Source: Succinatimonas hippei YIT 12066
Lineage (GTDB): Bacteria > Pseudomonadota > Gammaproteobacteria > Enterobacterales > Succinivibrionaceae
Direction of reading: 5' to 3'
DNA length: 61,499 nucleotides
Assembly (NCBI RefSeq): GCF_000188195.1
Contig: NZ_GL830945.1
Span: 1 to 61,499, forward strand
Shown in pieces: positions 38,720 through 47,778 of this stretch (its first letter is position 1; every line of letters starts with the position of its first letter). The notes beneath the pieces are model-generated. The model searched no databases. It was given only the letters and a program-made list of their open reading frames with translations, and was not told where the DNA came from. Both the position numbers and the translations under genes were made by a program.

Positions 38720-39463
38720 TTAAAGTTCAGCTTTTTTTGTATCTGGTGTTGTTGCGCCGTCATTTATTGGTTTTTCTGTCGACCCGATTTCGATCGGATC
38801 TCCTAAGAATGTCGGCTTAGTATGTAATATATACATGTCGATAACACATTTTATTCGGGCAAAGAATTCACGCAATTTAACTTTAAAATTACTGCCTTCG
38901 CTGTAAGGGTCGGATGCGTTAAAGCCGATAGCATCAATACCAAGGTGATTTGCAATGAACAACGCTCTTTCATTATGGAATTCTTGCGAAATTATCGTTA
39001 CTTTGTTAAGCATGAATACCTTGTGGGCGCGAATAACTGAATCATTGGTTCTAAATCCGGCGTAATCGGCAACTATTCTATCTTGCGGAACTCCGGCCTT
39101 GAGTAAGGCTTGCATCATCTGGCGCGGTTCATTATATGAAGCGTGACGATTGTCGCCTGAAACTAAAATGTAATCGATTTTTTTATGACGGTATAAGTTC
39201 GCTGCCGCCATTATCCGGTTAGTAAAGTATTCGTTAGGTTGGCCAGGTGCAACGTTTGAAGATGTTCCCAGAAGTAAACCTACTTTGTTGTAAGGAACAT
39301 CATCGTAACTGTCGTAAGTATTAAAAGCAAAGCTTGAGATTCTAAGGATACCGAGCAGTAAAAACATCGCAAACACGAGGATGGCGATTGATGCAAGATA
39401 AGCTAATATCTTGATAAAACGTCCGAATTCGTATTGAAAATCGGTTTGCGATGAACGGTACAT
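38720..39463 (-). CDS. sanA: SanA/YdcF-family DUF218 membrane protein
   Basis: The 247-residue protein has one N-terminal TM anchor (about 20-43) and a periplasmic DUF218 domain. Conserved pieces are VGLLLGTSSNVAPG, NEYFTNRIMAAANLYRHKKIDYILVSGDN and ITIISQEFH-like, read here as VTIISQEFHNERALFIA. The length and order of these motifs fit SanA, which affects envelope barrier function and vancomycin sensitivity in E. coli. It follows ybeD with a small gap and may share its transcript. Confidence 0.88.
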   Translation of the reverse strand: MYRSSQTDFQYEFGRFIKILAYLASIAILVFAMFLLLGILRISSFAFNTYDSYDDVPYNKVGLLLGTSSNVAPGQPNEYFTNRIMAAANLYRHKKIDYILVSGDNRHASYNEPRQMMQALLKAGVPQDRIVADYAGFRTNDSVIRAHKVFMLNKVTIISQEFHNERALFIANHLGIDAIGFNASDPYSEGSNFKVKLREFFARIKCVIDMYILHTKPTFLGDPIEIGSTEKPINDGATTPDTKKAEL

Positions 39464-39469
39464 AATAAT

Positions 39470-39745
39470 TTAAAGAACGTGTTTTATAAAATCAATTTTT
39501 CCAAGATGCTGATACAGATCTTCAATGTTTTTAGCATTCAAAACCTGCACCGGAATCGTATAAGAAATGTATTTACCGTTAGAACTAACGCGCGGAGATG
39601 CAACAATTTCTTGTACGCTTCCGGGCACTATTTCTTCAATATGTTTTTTTACTTCATTTAAAGCATCTTTTTTAAGTGCATCGACAATAATGCGGAAATC
39701 GACGATGCACGGGAACTTTAAAAGTTCTGAGAACTTACTTGTCAT
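39470..39745 (-). CDS. ybeD: DUF493 family protein YbeD
   Basis: The protein of about 91 residues has an ACT-like fold and matches YbeD: SELLKFPCIVDFRIIVDAL at the start and VQVLNAKNIEDLYQHLGKIDFIKHVL at the end. The frame is open to 39817, but the family N-terminus is met at ATG 39745, which overlaps the dacA 3' end by 11 nt. In E. coli ybeD sits between dacA and lipB; here sanA follows instead. Biochemical role unknown. Confidence 0.9.
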   Translation of the reverse strand: MTSKFSELLKFPCIVDFRIIVDALKKDALNEVKKHIEEIVPGSVQEIVASPRVSSNGKYISYTIPVQVLNAKNIEDLYQHLGKIDFIKHVL

Positions 39746-41024
39746 TGCTGTCGTTACTCTCGCTGGTAAAGAACATGTAAGCTTTATCCCAAAGCTGGCT
39801 GAAGAATCCGCCTTCATTAACCGCTTCTTTTGCTACCAAAGGAGCGCGGGATAATGTTTTATCATTTAATTTGAATTCAATTATGCCAAGGTTATCGCCT
39901 TTAGCTATAGGTGCGGTGAAAACAGCTTTATTCAAACGATAGCTTATTTTTATATTAGAACTGCTGCCGCGCGGAATCATCATTCCTACATCTTCATTTA
40001 CGGTTAAATCAACAGAATCGGTGTCACCTAAACGAACCTCGCGTTTTAAAATGCTTTGGCCTTGTTTGAAGGGAGTATAGAGTTCAAAGAATCTAAAACC
40101 GTAGGAAAGCATCTGTCTGCAGAAATCAGCTCGCTGTGACTCACTTTTTGCTCCGATAACAGAGGCAATAAGACGCATGTTGCCGGACGGGGCTGAAGCT
40201 ACGAGATTATAACCTACTTGAGACAAGTGTCCGGTTTTGATGCCGTCGACATTTAGGGTTTTGTCCCATAAAAGACGATTACGATTTGACTGCTTGATGC
40301 CGTTGAAAGTAAATTCCTTTTGGGCATAAATTGAGTACTCTTCAGGTAAATCCCGAATAAGAGCCCGACCTAAAAGAGCCATGTCGTAGGCGGTAGAGTA
40401 ATTGTCTTCAGAGAAAAGTCCGTGTACGTTTGAAAAATGGGTATGGTTAAGTCCGAGCTGTTTTGCATAGGTGTTCATTACACTGACAAAACCGGCTTCA
40501 GAACCGGCAAGATGAATTGCCATGGCTACGCATGCATCGTTGCCTGATTGGATGATTATGCCTTTATTTAAAGAGTCAACAGAAACGGTATCACCTACTT
40601 CAATAAACATTTTTGAAGAGTCGGAATAATTTTTTGACCAAGCTTCTTCCGTAATCATCACTTGATCGTCAGGTTTAAGTCGTCCGGCTTTGATTTCCAT
40701 TCCGATAACATAAGAAGTCATCATTTTGGTAAGGGAGGCCGGCCAAATTTTCTTTTGTCCGTTGTGCTCAAATAAGACTTGACCTGAATGGTAATCCATG
40801 AGTACCCAAGACTCAGCATCAAAAGTCGGAGGAGACGGCAATACCAAAGGTGCCGATGCGGTATTTTGTACGCCTGATGCATTGGGAGCTGCTGCGGTCG
40901 GATTGTTTTTAAATTGAGCAAAGGGATCGGGAATGGCTTCTGCGCTTACTGCACAGGAAGATACGGTTAAAAGAAAAGCGCTTGCTGCAGCGATGATATT
41001 GTTGCGATTAAAAATATAGTTCAC
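39735..41024 (-). CDS. dacA: D-alanyl-D-alanine carboxypeptidase (PBP5/6 type)
   Basis: This 429-residue protein trims the terminal D-Ala from peptidoglycan pentapeptides at the periplasmic face. It has a signal peptide (about 1-30), then an extra Pro/Ala/Asn linker. The peptidase S11 motifs are SLTK in PASLTKMMTSY, SGND in IIQSGNDACVA and KTG in DGIKTGHLSQVGYN. A PBP5 C-terminal domain follows, and a C-terminal amphipathic segment (SQLWDKAYMFF) anchors it to the membrane. Slightly longer than E. coli DacA (403). Part of the elongation cluster with rlpA, mltB, rodA and mrdA. Confidence 0.95.
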   Translation of the reverse strand: MNYIFNRNNIIAAASAFLLTVSSCAVSAEAIPDPFAQFKNNPTAAAPNASGVQNTASAPLVLPSPPTFDAESWVLMDYHSGQVLFEHNGQKKIWPASLTKMMTSYVIGMEIKAGRLKPDDQVMITEEAWSKNYSDSSKMFIEVGDTVSVDSLNKGIIIQSGNDACVAMAIHLAGSEAGFVSVMNTYAKQLGLNHTHFSNVHGLFSEDNYSTAYDMALLGRALIRDLPEEYSIYAQKEFTFNGIKQSNRNRLLWDKTLNVDGIKTGHLSQVGYNLVASAPSGNMRLIASVIGAKSESQRADFCRQMLSYGFRFFELYTPFKQGQSILKREVRLGDTDSVDLTVNEDVGMMIPRGSSSNIKISYRLNKAVFTAPIAKGDNLGIIEFKLNDKTLSRAPLVAKEAVNEGGFFSQLWDKAYMFFTSESNDSNDK

Positions 41025-41036
41025 TTTATTTAAGTC

Positions 41037-41960
41037 CTAAATTTTTTTTACGAAACTGTCGTTATACCCTAAGTTTTTCATTTCTTCAACTGCATTTTCA
41101 AGATCCTCTTCAACAATAGGACCGGTACGTAATCTATAGTATCCCGATTCTTTATTGATAACGATAGGATACGAGGTTAAACCGCGCAGCCTGTCAGAGA
41201 TTTCGGAAGCACGATCTGAGGATTGAGTTGAGAAAAACTGTACGTAAAAACCGCCGGAGAGAATGTTGCTGTTCTTGTCTTGAAGAATAGGGGCAAGTAC
41301 ATTTTCATCTGAATTTTCTACAGTATTTTGTGCAATGTAGGAAGATTGAGAAGAGTTTAAAATCGTTCCGTCAGGGCTTACCTTTACCAGTTCTATTCTT
41401 ACTTTTCCCGTACCTTTTCTAACTATATCAAGATAACGGGCTGCACTTTCTGATAGGTCAATGATGCGATTGCCGTGAAAAGGTCCGCGATCGTTGACTC
41501 TGACGATAACTGATTTGGCATTATTTAAATTAGTAACTTTAAGGTAGGATGGCAACGGAAGGTTTTTGTGCGCTGCAGAAAAACCTTTTTGATTGTAGGT
41601 TTCACCGTTTGAGGTTTTATTTCCATGGAAACCGGGACCATACCATGAAGCGGTACCTATTTCCTCATAGGATTTGACATCGTTCCAGACTTTATAGCTT
41701 TTACCTAATACGGTGTAATTTTTGTTTCCTCCGCGGCTGTAGGGTTCGTATTTAACTTTGGCACCGGGAACTCCGGTTATATCTACAGGATCTTTTTGCG
41801 GATAGGGAATGGAGTTGTTCGGTCCTGTTCCGTAAACACCTCCTGATGATGATATCGCACCGTGGGTTTTATTGATGTCGCTTGAAGAGGAGCATCCGTT
41901 AAGGATAAAAATTGCGCTCAGCAAGGAGGCGACTAAAGTATAAGAAATTTTGTTTTTCAT
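41037..41960 (-). CDS. rlpA: RlpA septal-ring lytic transglycosylase lipoprotein
   Basis: This 307-residue lipoprotein has a lipobox ending LNGCSSSS (Cys near 23). The double-psi beta-barrel has GTASWYGPGFHGNKTSNGETYN and VRVNDRGPFHGNRIIDLSESAA, which carry the catalytic Glu/His/Asp residues. A C-terminal SPOR domain (about 235-307) starts FYVQFFSTQSSDRASEISDRL and binds denuded septal glycan. Located between mltB and dacA. Confidence 0.95.
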   Translation of the reverse strand: MKNKISYTLVASLLSAIFILNGCSSSSDINKTHGAISSSGGVYGTGPNNSIPYPQKDPVDITGVPGAKVKYEPYSRGGNKNYTVLGKSYKVWNDVKSYEEIGTASWYGPGFHGNKTSNGETYNQKGFSAAHKNLPLPSYLKVTNLNNAKSVIVRVNDRGPFHGNRIIDLSESAARYLDIVRKGTGKVRIELVKVSPDGTILNSSQSSYIAQNTVENSDENVLAPILQDKNSNILSGGFYVQFFSTQSSDRASEISDRLRGLTSYPIVINKESGYYRLRTGPIVEEDLENAVEEMKNLGYNDSFVKKI

Positions 41961-41967
41961 TTATTAA

Positions 41968-42963
41968 TTATGGAATTCTGCTGTGTGGTTTTACCTTAAT
42001 TCCGCGTTCAAGCAGGCGCTTATCGTGTTCTGCTCTTATGAAAACACTCAATTCATAAACGGCGCGAGCATAAAGCGGACTCTTGTTATATTTCATTATA
42101 ACGTTAAAGTTGTGCAGACCTACGCCAAAACCAAGCTTATTATCTTTAAGTTCGAACTTAAATAAACGTACTTTTTCATCTGCAGGAATATTTACTTTGG
42201 TGGAAATGCCGTTTTCATACATTTCCCCAGCCGTAAGATTCCATTCCTTTTTCATTAATTCCGTAGGATCTTTTTTGGCAAGTGCCGGATAAAAAATGCC
42301 GTGGCCTTGATCCCAGCCGTGAGCTTTAAAGTAGTTGGCAACAGAGCCGATAGCATCTTCTATGTCATTAAACAAATTGATTTTACCGTCATTGTCAAAA
42401 TCCACTGCATAGCTTAAGTAAGAGCTCGGCATGAATTGACCCATGCCCATGGCTCCTGCATAAGAGCCCAAGACGGATTTTAAATCCCAGTTTTCCCGAT
42501 CGGCAAGGGCAACGAAGTTGGCAAATTCTTTTGAGAAATATTTTTCACGGGGAGGATACTTAAAGCCTAAAGTGTATAAGGCATCAAGTACGGACCAATT
42601 ACCCATGTTTTTACCGTAGAAGGTTTCAACGCCGATGATGGCACAGACGATTTCGGGAGGAACTCCGGTTTTTGCTTCTGCATTTTTTAGCGTATCTTCA
42701 TGTTTAAAATAAAAATCAACGCCGGCGTTAACTCTTGATTTGGTAATAAAAAGATTTCTGTATTCCCACCATTGTTTACTTTCATAAGGCCTTGTCATAG
42801 TCTCAATGATTTTAGGTTGGAATTGTGCAAGTGAAATCGCTTGTTCAAGGCGTTTTACACTAACGCCCGAATGTTTTGACAGTTCGTTAAGATCGGCTGA
42901 ATATGCAGTGCACCAGGGTAGAGCCATACAGAGTAAAAATACAGATAATTTATTCTTAAACAT
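41968..42963 (-). CDS. mltB: Lytic murein transglycosylase B
   Basis: The 331-residue protein cleaves the MurNAc-GlcNAc bond to a 1,6-anhydro product. The catalytic Glu lies in IIGVETFYGKNMGNW. GSYAGAMGMGQFMPSSYLSYAVDFDNDGKINLF is the MltB signature, with a calcium-binding DxDxDG-like loop. The N-terminus is a signal peptide cleaved near AYSA rather than a clear lipobox, so it may be soluble, unlike E. coli MltB. Presence between rodA and rlpA is the order in Vibrio and Aeromonas-type genomes. Confidence 0.95.
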   Translation of the reverse strand: MFKNKLSVFLLCMALPWCTAYSADLNELSKHSGVSVKRLEQAISLAQFQPKIIETMTRPYESKQWWEYRNLFITKSRVNAGVDFYFKHEDTLKNAEAKTGVPPEIVCAIIGVETFYGKNMGNWSVLDALYTLGFKYPPREKYFSKEFANFVALADRENWDLKSVLGSYAGAMGMGQFMPSSYLSYAVDFDNDGKINLFNDIEDAIGSVANYFKAHGWDQGHGIFYPALAKKDPTELMKKEWNLTAGEMYENGISTKVNIPADEKVRLFKFELKDNKLGFGVGLHNFNVIMKYNKSPLYARAVYELSVFIRAEHDKRLLERGIKVKPHSRIP

Positions 42964-43022
42964 GAAATTTTTTCCGAAAAAAACATTTAATAAAGGATAC
43001 CATAGTAATAATTATTTTTCCT

Positions 43023-44168
43023 TTATTTAAAGCTTAATTCACGTTTGTGCGTTTGTACTGACATAATGATTCCGAAGCAAACGCTTAACGTGATCATTGC
43101 TGTTCCGCCATAACTTATAAGAGGAAGGGGCACCCCGACAACAGGCAGGATCCCGCTGACCATACCGATATTAACAAAGATATAGAAAACGAAAGTAAAG
43201 GATAAGGCGGCACATAGAATGCGTTCGAAATTACTTGAAGCGTTAAGAGTAATATAAAGGCATCTTGAAATAAGATAGGTATATAAAGCCATTAAAACTA
43301 AAAAGCCGATAAGTCCGGTTTCTTCGGCTAAAACGGCAAAAATGAAGTCCGTATGAGATTCGGGAAGAAAATCCAGCTGTGATTGACTGCCGTTTAACCA
43401 TCCTTTGCCGTACAGTCCGCCGGAGCCGATGGCAATTTTTGATTGAATGATATGATATCCGGCACCTAAAGGATCGGATTCGGGATTTAGCAGGGTAAGA
43501 ACTCGCTGCTTTTGATAGTCATGAAGTACGTAATTCCACATGATGGGAATTATGGCTATGCCGGCGATAACTCCGGTTGCAAGCCACCAGATACTAAGTC
43601 CGGCAACGAAAACACATAAAAAACCTGATACTAAAATTAAAATTGCTGTTCCTAAATCCGGCTGATGCAAAATAAGACCGACCGGAATCAAGATAATGAC
43701 AAAAGCCCACAATACCGTTGAGGTCCTTGGCGGAATATCGTCACGGCTTAAAAAAGCAGCGATGGTAAGGGGCATTACCACTTTAAAAAGCTCTGACGGT
43801 TGAATGCGCATAAAACCGAGGTTAAGCCAACGCTGCGCACCTTTTGAAATATCGCCTACAAGTTCGACTAAAATCAGCAGAATTAATCCGCCTATATATA
43901 AATAAATTGTTGATTTGGCAAAAAGTCGCGGAGGAATTTGGGCAACGCAAACCATTACGCAAAAAGCAAGACCGGTTCTTATAATCTGCCGAAGAAGCAT
44001 ATCGGCATGCTGCCCTGACGCAGAATATAGAATAAACAAAGACAGCATTAAGGTTAAGATTTGTCCGAGCAGTAAAGGCAGGTCTATATGCAGATGCCAT
44101 AAAAGCTTCTGCAGATTATTAAAACGGTGCGGTTTGTTGTCAATAATGACTTTTTTTTGCACGAACAT
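43023..44168 (-). CDS. rodA: Rod shape-determining peptidoglycan glycosyltransferase RodA
   Basis: The 381-residue SEDS protein has about ten TM helices. Typical segments are AQRWLNLGFMRIQPSELFKVVMPL, IGSGGLYGKGWLNGSQSQLDFLPESHTDFIFAVLAEE and GVPLPLISYGGTAM near the C-terminus. It polymerises lipid II during elongation together with PBP2, encoded directly upstream. The ATG follows AAGAGG. Confidence 0.97.
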   Translation of the reverse strand: MFVQKKVIIDNKPHRFNNLQKLLWHLHIDLPLLLGQILTLMLSLFILYSASGQHADMLLRQIIRTGLAFCVMVCVAQIPPRLFAKSTIYLYIGGLILLILVELVGDISKGAQRWLNLGFMRIQPSELFKVVMPLTIAAFLSRDDIPPRTSTVLWAFVIILIPVGLILHQPDLGTAILILVSGFLCVFVAGLSIWWLATGVIAGIAIIPIMWNYVLHDYQKQRVLTLLNPESDPLGAGYHIIQSKIAIGSGGLYGKGWLNGSQSQLDFLPESHTDFIFAVLAEETGLIGFLVLMALYTYLISRCLYITLNASSNFERILCAALSFTFVFYIFVNIGMVSGILPVVGVPLPLISYGGTAMITLSVCFGIIMSVQTHKRELSFK

Positions 44169-44177
44169 TACAGCCTC

Positions 44178-46181
44178 TTATTGCATATTGGCGTAACCGC
44201 CTAGTCCGAATTTCATTCTTACCGGTGTTTTTTCACCCATATATCCGGGATAGAGCTCAAAGTATTTATCCATCATTTGACGGATAATCGGGGCACCTTT
44301 TGCCGATCCTCCGCCTTCATTTTCCAGGATCACAGCAGCTAAAACTCGAGGATGATAAAAAGGAGCAAAAGCAACAAATAAAGCATTATCCCGGTGTTCT
44401 ACGCGTAATTTACGTGCATCATAACGCTCATCTTGCTTTATGGATACTACTTGAGCTGTTCCTGACTTACCTGCCGCTTTGTAGCTTGCATCATGAAAAG
44501 CTCGCCTTCCGGTACCCTCAGCTCCGTTGATTACAAGGTACATGCCGGTTCTTACTACATCAAAATAGCTGTCGCTTTTTACTTTTAATTTTTTTCCGGC
44601 TTCAGGATCTTTATAGCTGTTTTTTTCATTTTGCATCCTTATTTCTTTGAGAAAGTGCGGCGTAACAAAATGACCTTTGTTGGCAACTAACGCGTGCGCT
44701 TTTATAAGCTGCATCAAAGTAGTAGTCCAATATCCTTGTCCGATGCCGATAGGAACGGTGTCTCCCATGTGCCATGGTTGTTTAAAACGTTTTTGTTTCC
44801 ATTCCCGTGACGGATTAACTCCAAGAGACTCTTCATGTATATCAATTCCGGTAGAACGGCCGAATCCGTATTTATCAAGATATTCATGAATAACGTTTAT
44901 GCCGGCGCGGAAGGCCAAATCATAAAAATACGTATCGGCTGAAACTTCAATGGCTCGGTACAAATCAAGCCAGCCGTGTCCGGATGCTCTCCAGTCGCGG
45001 AAACGGTGGGTTGAGCCCGGAAGCATAAACGCCGATGCGCCGAAATAGGTAGAAGTGGGAGTTATAAGATTTTCATTAAGTCCCATAATTCCTAAAAGCG
45101 GCTTGATAGTTGATGCAGGGGCATATCCGCCTTGGGTGGCACGATTTATAAGCGGACGGTTAGGGTTGTTTAAAAGCTTTGAATATTCACGGCTGCGGAT
45201 GCCGCGCACAAAAGGGTTTGGATCGTATGATGGATTTGAATAACAAGCTAAAAGTTCACCGTTGTTAGGATCCATAACAACAATTGCCCCGCGCATCGAT
45301 CCTAAAAGCTGCTGCGCATAATACTGAAGTCTCACATCTAAAGTTAAAACCAGGTTTTTTCCCGGTATCGGTGGATTGTAGTTAAGGGTTCTTATTATCT
45401 GCCCGTGGCTGTCAACTTCCACTTCTCTGGTTCCGGTTATACCGTGAAGGATATCTTCGTAGTAACTTTCGACACCTAGTTTGCCGATTGCGCTGGTTCC
45501 TTCGTAATTATCGATTTTTCCTTCTTCGGTCAGGCGTTTGACATCGTTTTCATTTATTCGCGAGACATATCCTATTGCATGAGTCAATACGTCGGCAAAA
45601 GGATAGTTGCGCTTTAAAGATGAAGAGACCTGCACATTTGGAAATGCGTGACGATGAACTGAAAATGTGGCAATTTGATCTTCACTTAACATGTCGGAAA
45701 TTTCAATGCCGGTAAAACGCTTACGCGTTGAGGCCATAAATATGATGCGTTTTATATCGGCATCCGAAAGACCGAGATCCATAAGAGAGTTGAGTTTTAA
45801 AACCGTTTCTTTGGTGTCGAACTCTTTAAGAGGATAAAGCATTAAATGGTAGACGGGAAGATTTTCAGCCAAAACCACCATATTTCTGTCATAGATCATA
45901 CCGCGCTGCGGAATGACGGGTAACACGCGAATGCGGTTTTCATTAGAGCGGGTTTGATAGGTGCTGTGAGAGATAACCTGTAAATAATAGAGGTTGCCAA
46001 AAAGTATCAAACACAAAAATATGGAGCAAATTACGCCGAATAAAACGCGGTTTTTAAAAATGCGGTTTTCAAGTTCGGTATTGCGGATCCTTATATTTCC
46101 GCGCGCACGCGTTTTGCGCGGCTTTTCTTTTTTGGTAAAAAGCTGTCTTTCTTTAGAACGTGAGGATTTAAAACCGAACAC
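44178..46181 (-). CDS. mrdA: Penicillin-binding protein 2 (elongasome transpeptidase)
   Basis: The 667-residue class B PBP has a basic cytoplasmic N-terminus, one TM helix (about 47-70) and a pedestal domain (RSNENRIRVLPVIPQRGMIYDRN). The transpeptidase domain has motifs SxxK (ASTIKPLLG), SxN-type SAD (EVSADTYFYD) and KSG (AGKSGTAQVV). SAD in place of SxN is usual for PBP2. The start is GTG, preceded by an AGGT ribosome site. It pairs with RodA for sidewall synthesis. Confidence 0.97.
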   Translation of the reverse strand: MFGFKSSRSKERQLFTKKEKPRKTRARGNIRIRNTELENRIFKNRVLFGVICSIFLCLILFGNLYYLQVISHSTYQTRSNENRIRVLPVIPQRGMIYDRNMVVLAENLPVYHLMLYPLKEFDTKETVLKLNSLMDLGLSDADIKRIIFMASTRKRFTGIEISDMLSEDQIATFSVHRHAFPNVQVSSSLKRNYPFADVLTHAIGYVSRINENDVKRLTEEGKIDNYEGTSAIGKLGVESYYEDILHGITGTREVEVDSHGQIIRTLNYNPPIPGKNLVLTLDVRLQYYAQQLLGSMRGAIVVMDPNNGELLACYSNPSYDPNPFVRGIRSREYSKLLNNPNRPLINRATQGGYAPASTIKPLLGIMGLNENLITPTSTYFGASAFMLPGSTHRFRDWRASGHGWLDLYRAIEVSADTYFYDLAFRAGINVIHEYLDKYGFGRSTGIDIHEESLGVNPSREWKQKRFKQPWHMGDTVPIGIGQGYWTTTLMQLIKAHALVANKGHFVTPHFLKEIRMQNEKNSYKDPEAGKKLKVKSDSYFDVVRTGMYLVINGAEGTGRRAFHDASYKAAGKSGTAQVVSIKQDERYDARKLRVEHRDNALFVAFAPFYHPRVLAAVILENEGGGSAKGAPIIRQMMDKYFELYPGYMGEKTPVRMKFGLGGYANMQ

Positions 46182-46193
46182 TGTTTTTACCTG

Positions 46194-46661
46194 TCAGGCA
46201 CGATGATAGGGAAGTCCTGCGTCAATACTGTAAGCTCGATATAAAGTTTCGGCAAGGACCACGCGAACTAACGGGTGGGGCAGTGTCAGTTTAGATAAAG
46301 ACCACAATTCCTGGGCTCGCTCTTTACACGCTTGACTAAGTCCGTCAGGGCCTCCGATGAGTAAAGCTATATCTTGTCCGTAATTTTTCCAAGCACCGAG
46401 TTTTTTGGCTAAATCCATGCTGTTAAATTCTTTGCCGTGCTCGTCAAGGGCAATGACATAGGCTTTTTTCGGAATCGCGTCAAGAATCGCAAGACCTTCG
46501 CGCTCGGTGATTTTGGCAATATCACCTTGGCGGCGTTTATCCGGCTGAATCTCATGAAGTTCAAGCCTCAGTTCCGGAGGCATTCTTTTTTGATATTCAG
46601 TAAAACCGGCAGTAACCCAGGCAGGCATTTTAGTGCCTACGGCAATCATGATGATTTTCAC
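46194..46661 (-). CDS. rlmH: 23S rRNA pseudouridine1915 N3-methyltransferase
   Basis: This 155-residue SPOUT methyltransferase ends in the trefoil-knot region with LLIGGPDGLSQACKERA and VLAETLYRAYSIDAGLPYHR, both diagnostic. It methylates pseudouridine 1915 of 23S rRNA in assembled 70S ribosomes. The GTG start overlaps the rsfS stop (GTGA, 4 nt), so it is translationally coupled. Confidence 0.97.
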   Translation of the reverse strand: MKIIMIAVGTKMPAWVTAGFTEYQKRMPPELRLELHEIQPDKRRQGDIAKITEREGLAILDAIPKKAYVIALDEHGKEFNSMDLAKKLGAWKNYGQDIALLIGGPDGLSQACKERAQELWSLSKLTLPHPLVRVVLAETLYRAYSIDAGLPYHRA

Positions 46662-47029
46662 TGTTCGTCAATTCCGGCAGCCATGCAGCGATAAAGGTTT
46701 TCAAGTTGGTAGCGTTGGCGGGCTTCGTCCTGCATGATATGAACCATAACATTGCCAAGGTCGGCAAGAACCCACTTGCCTTCAGCGGTTCCGTCAACTT
46801 CAACTCCGTGGATACCGTGTTTGGCTAAATAGTCGACAAGTCTGTCTGCTATAGCGCAAACATGACGATTTGAAGTTCCGGTACAAATAAGCATGGTATC
46901 GGTAATAGAACTGTGTTCTTTTACATCAATCGCGATTATATCGAGAGCTTTGGAGCTCTCAAGACTTCTGATCGCAGCTTCCTGCAATTTTGCAGTAGTA
47001 TCAAATTCGTTGGTGGTATTAATGATCAC
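46658..47029 (-). CDS. rsfS: Ribosomal silencing factor RsfS
   Basis: This 123-residue DUF143 protein binds uL14 on the 50S subunit and blocks subunit joining in starvation. The family pattern IIAIDVKEHSSITDTMLICTGTSNRH and the end pattern GKWVLADLGNVMVHIMQDEARQRYQLENLY are clear. The start is GTG after GGATGAAAA. It is coupled to rlmH. Confidence 0.96.
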   Translation of the reverse strand: MIINTTNEFDTTAKLQEAAIRSLESSKALDIIAIDVKEHSSITDTMLICTGTSNRHVCAIADRLVDYLAKHGIHGVEVDGTAEGKWVLADLGNVMVHIMQDEARQRYQLENLYRCMAAGIDEQ

Positions 47030-47093
47030 TTTTCATCCGTCAAGTCAAAAGTTTTGGAAATTATAACATGCAAAGAGCAACAGCATCAGTGTT

Positions 47094-47777
47094 CTATATT
47101 AATGAGTATAGGTGGTGATGCTTTATATATTCAATGACTTTTGCATCAATAAAAGGTTGCAGCTTGGCCTCGAAAATTTCAGGCGTTCCATATCCTTCAT
47201 GGATGATAGTTCTAAGGCGTGTAGATGATATGTCAAGTTCACGTGAATCAATCCAGAAGACATTTCCTGATGGAGTATTTAATGCCTTTATTGCCTCATT
47301 ACTTGTAGTTTCCGTTATGAGGCGATCTTTTAGAAAGTGTTTGACAGAAAAAGGCAGTAATTCAGGGTTGTATTGAGGTCTTGAAATTACTGCAAGGTGA
47401 GCATAGTCAGTCAGGCTGAAACCGTTTTTCCAGGTGTCAAGAGAGCATAGAGAATCATAGCCCATCATAAAAAATAAAGCGGTATTCTGTCCGTAAAAAT
47501 TTCTAAACTCTCTTAAAGTATCATAGGTGTAATGAACGAATGCACTGTCACGCTCACATTGATTGATATGTACAAAAGGGCATGAGTCAAAAGCAAGTCT
47601 TAACATTGTAAAACGATCATTATAACTTGCACCGGGAACGGTTTTATGCGGCGGATTTCCGTTTAAAATAATTTCTACACGATTTAACTGTAAATCGTCT
47701 TTTAGTTTCTTTACCAAAACGGTGTGTCCAAGATGGACGGGATTGAAGCTTCCGCCGAAAAAGCCAATTCTCTCCAT
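47094..47777 (-). CDS. nadD: Nicotinate-nucleotide adenylyltransferase
   Basis: The 227-residue enzyme makes nicotinate adenine dinucleotide from NaMN and ATP. GFFGGSFNPVHLGH is the nucleotide-binding HxGH motif, and DISSTRLRTII is the second phosphate-binding ISSTxxR motif. FFMMGYDSLCSLDTWKNG lies between them. The ATG follows AAAGGAG and is 1 nt after the holA stop. A 64-nt gap before rsfS holds no gene, so cobC is absent from this position. Confidence 0.96.
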   Translation of the reverse strand: MERIGFFGGSFNPVHLGHTVLVKKLKDDLQLNRVEIILNGNPPHKTVPGASYNDRFTMLRLAFDSCPFVHINQCERDSAFVHYTYDTLREFRNFYGQNTALFFMMGYDSLCSLDTWKNGFSLTDYAHLAVISRPQYNPELLPFSVKHFLKDRLITETTSNEAIKALNTPSGNVFWIDSRELDISSTRLRTIIHEGYGTPEIFEAKLQPFIDAKVIEYIKHHHLYSLI

Positions 47778-47778
47778 C

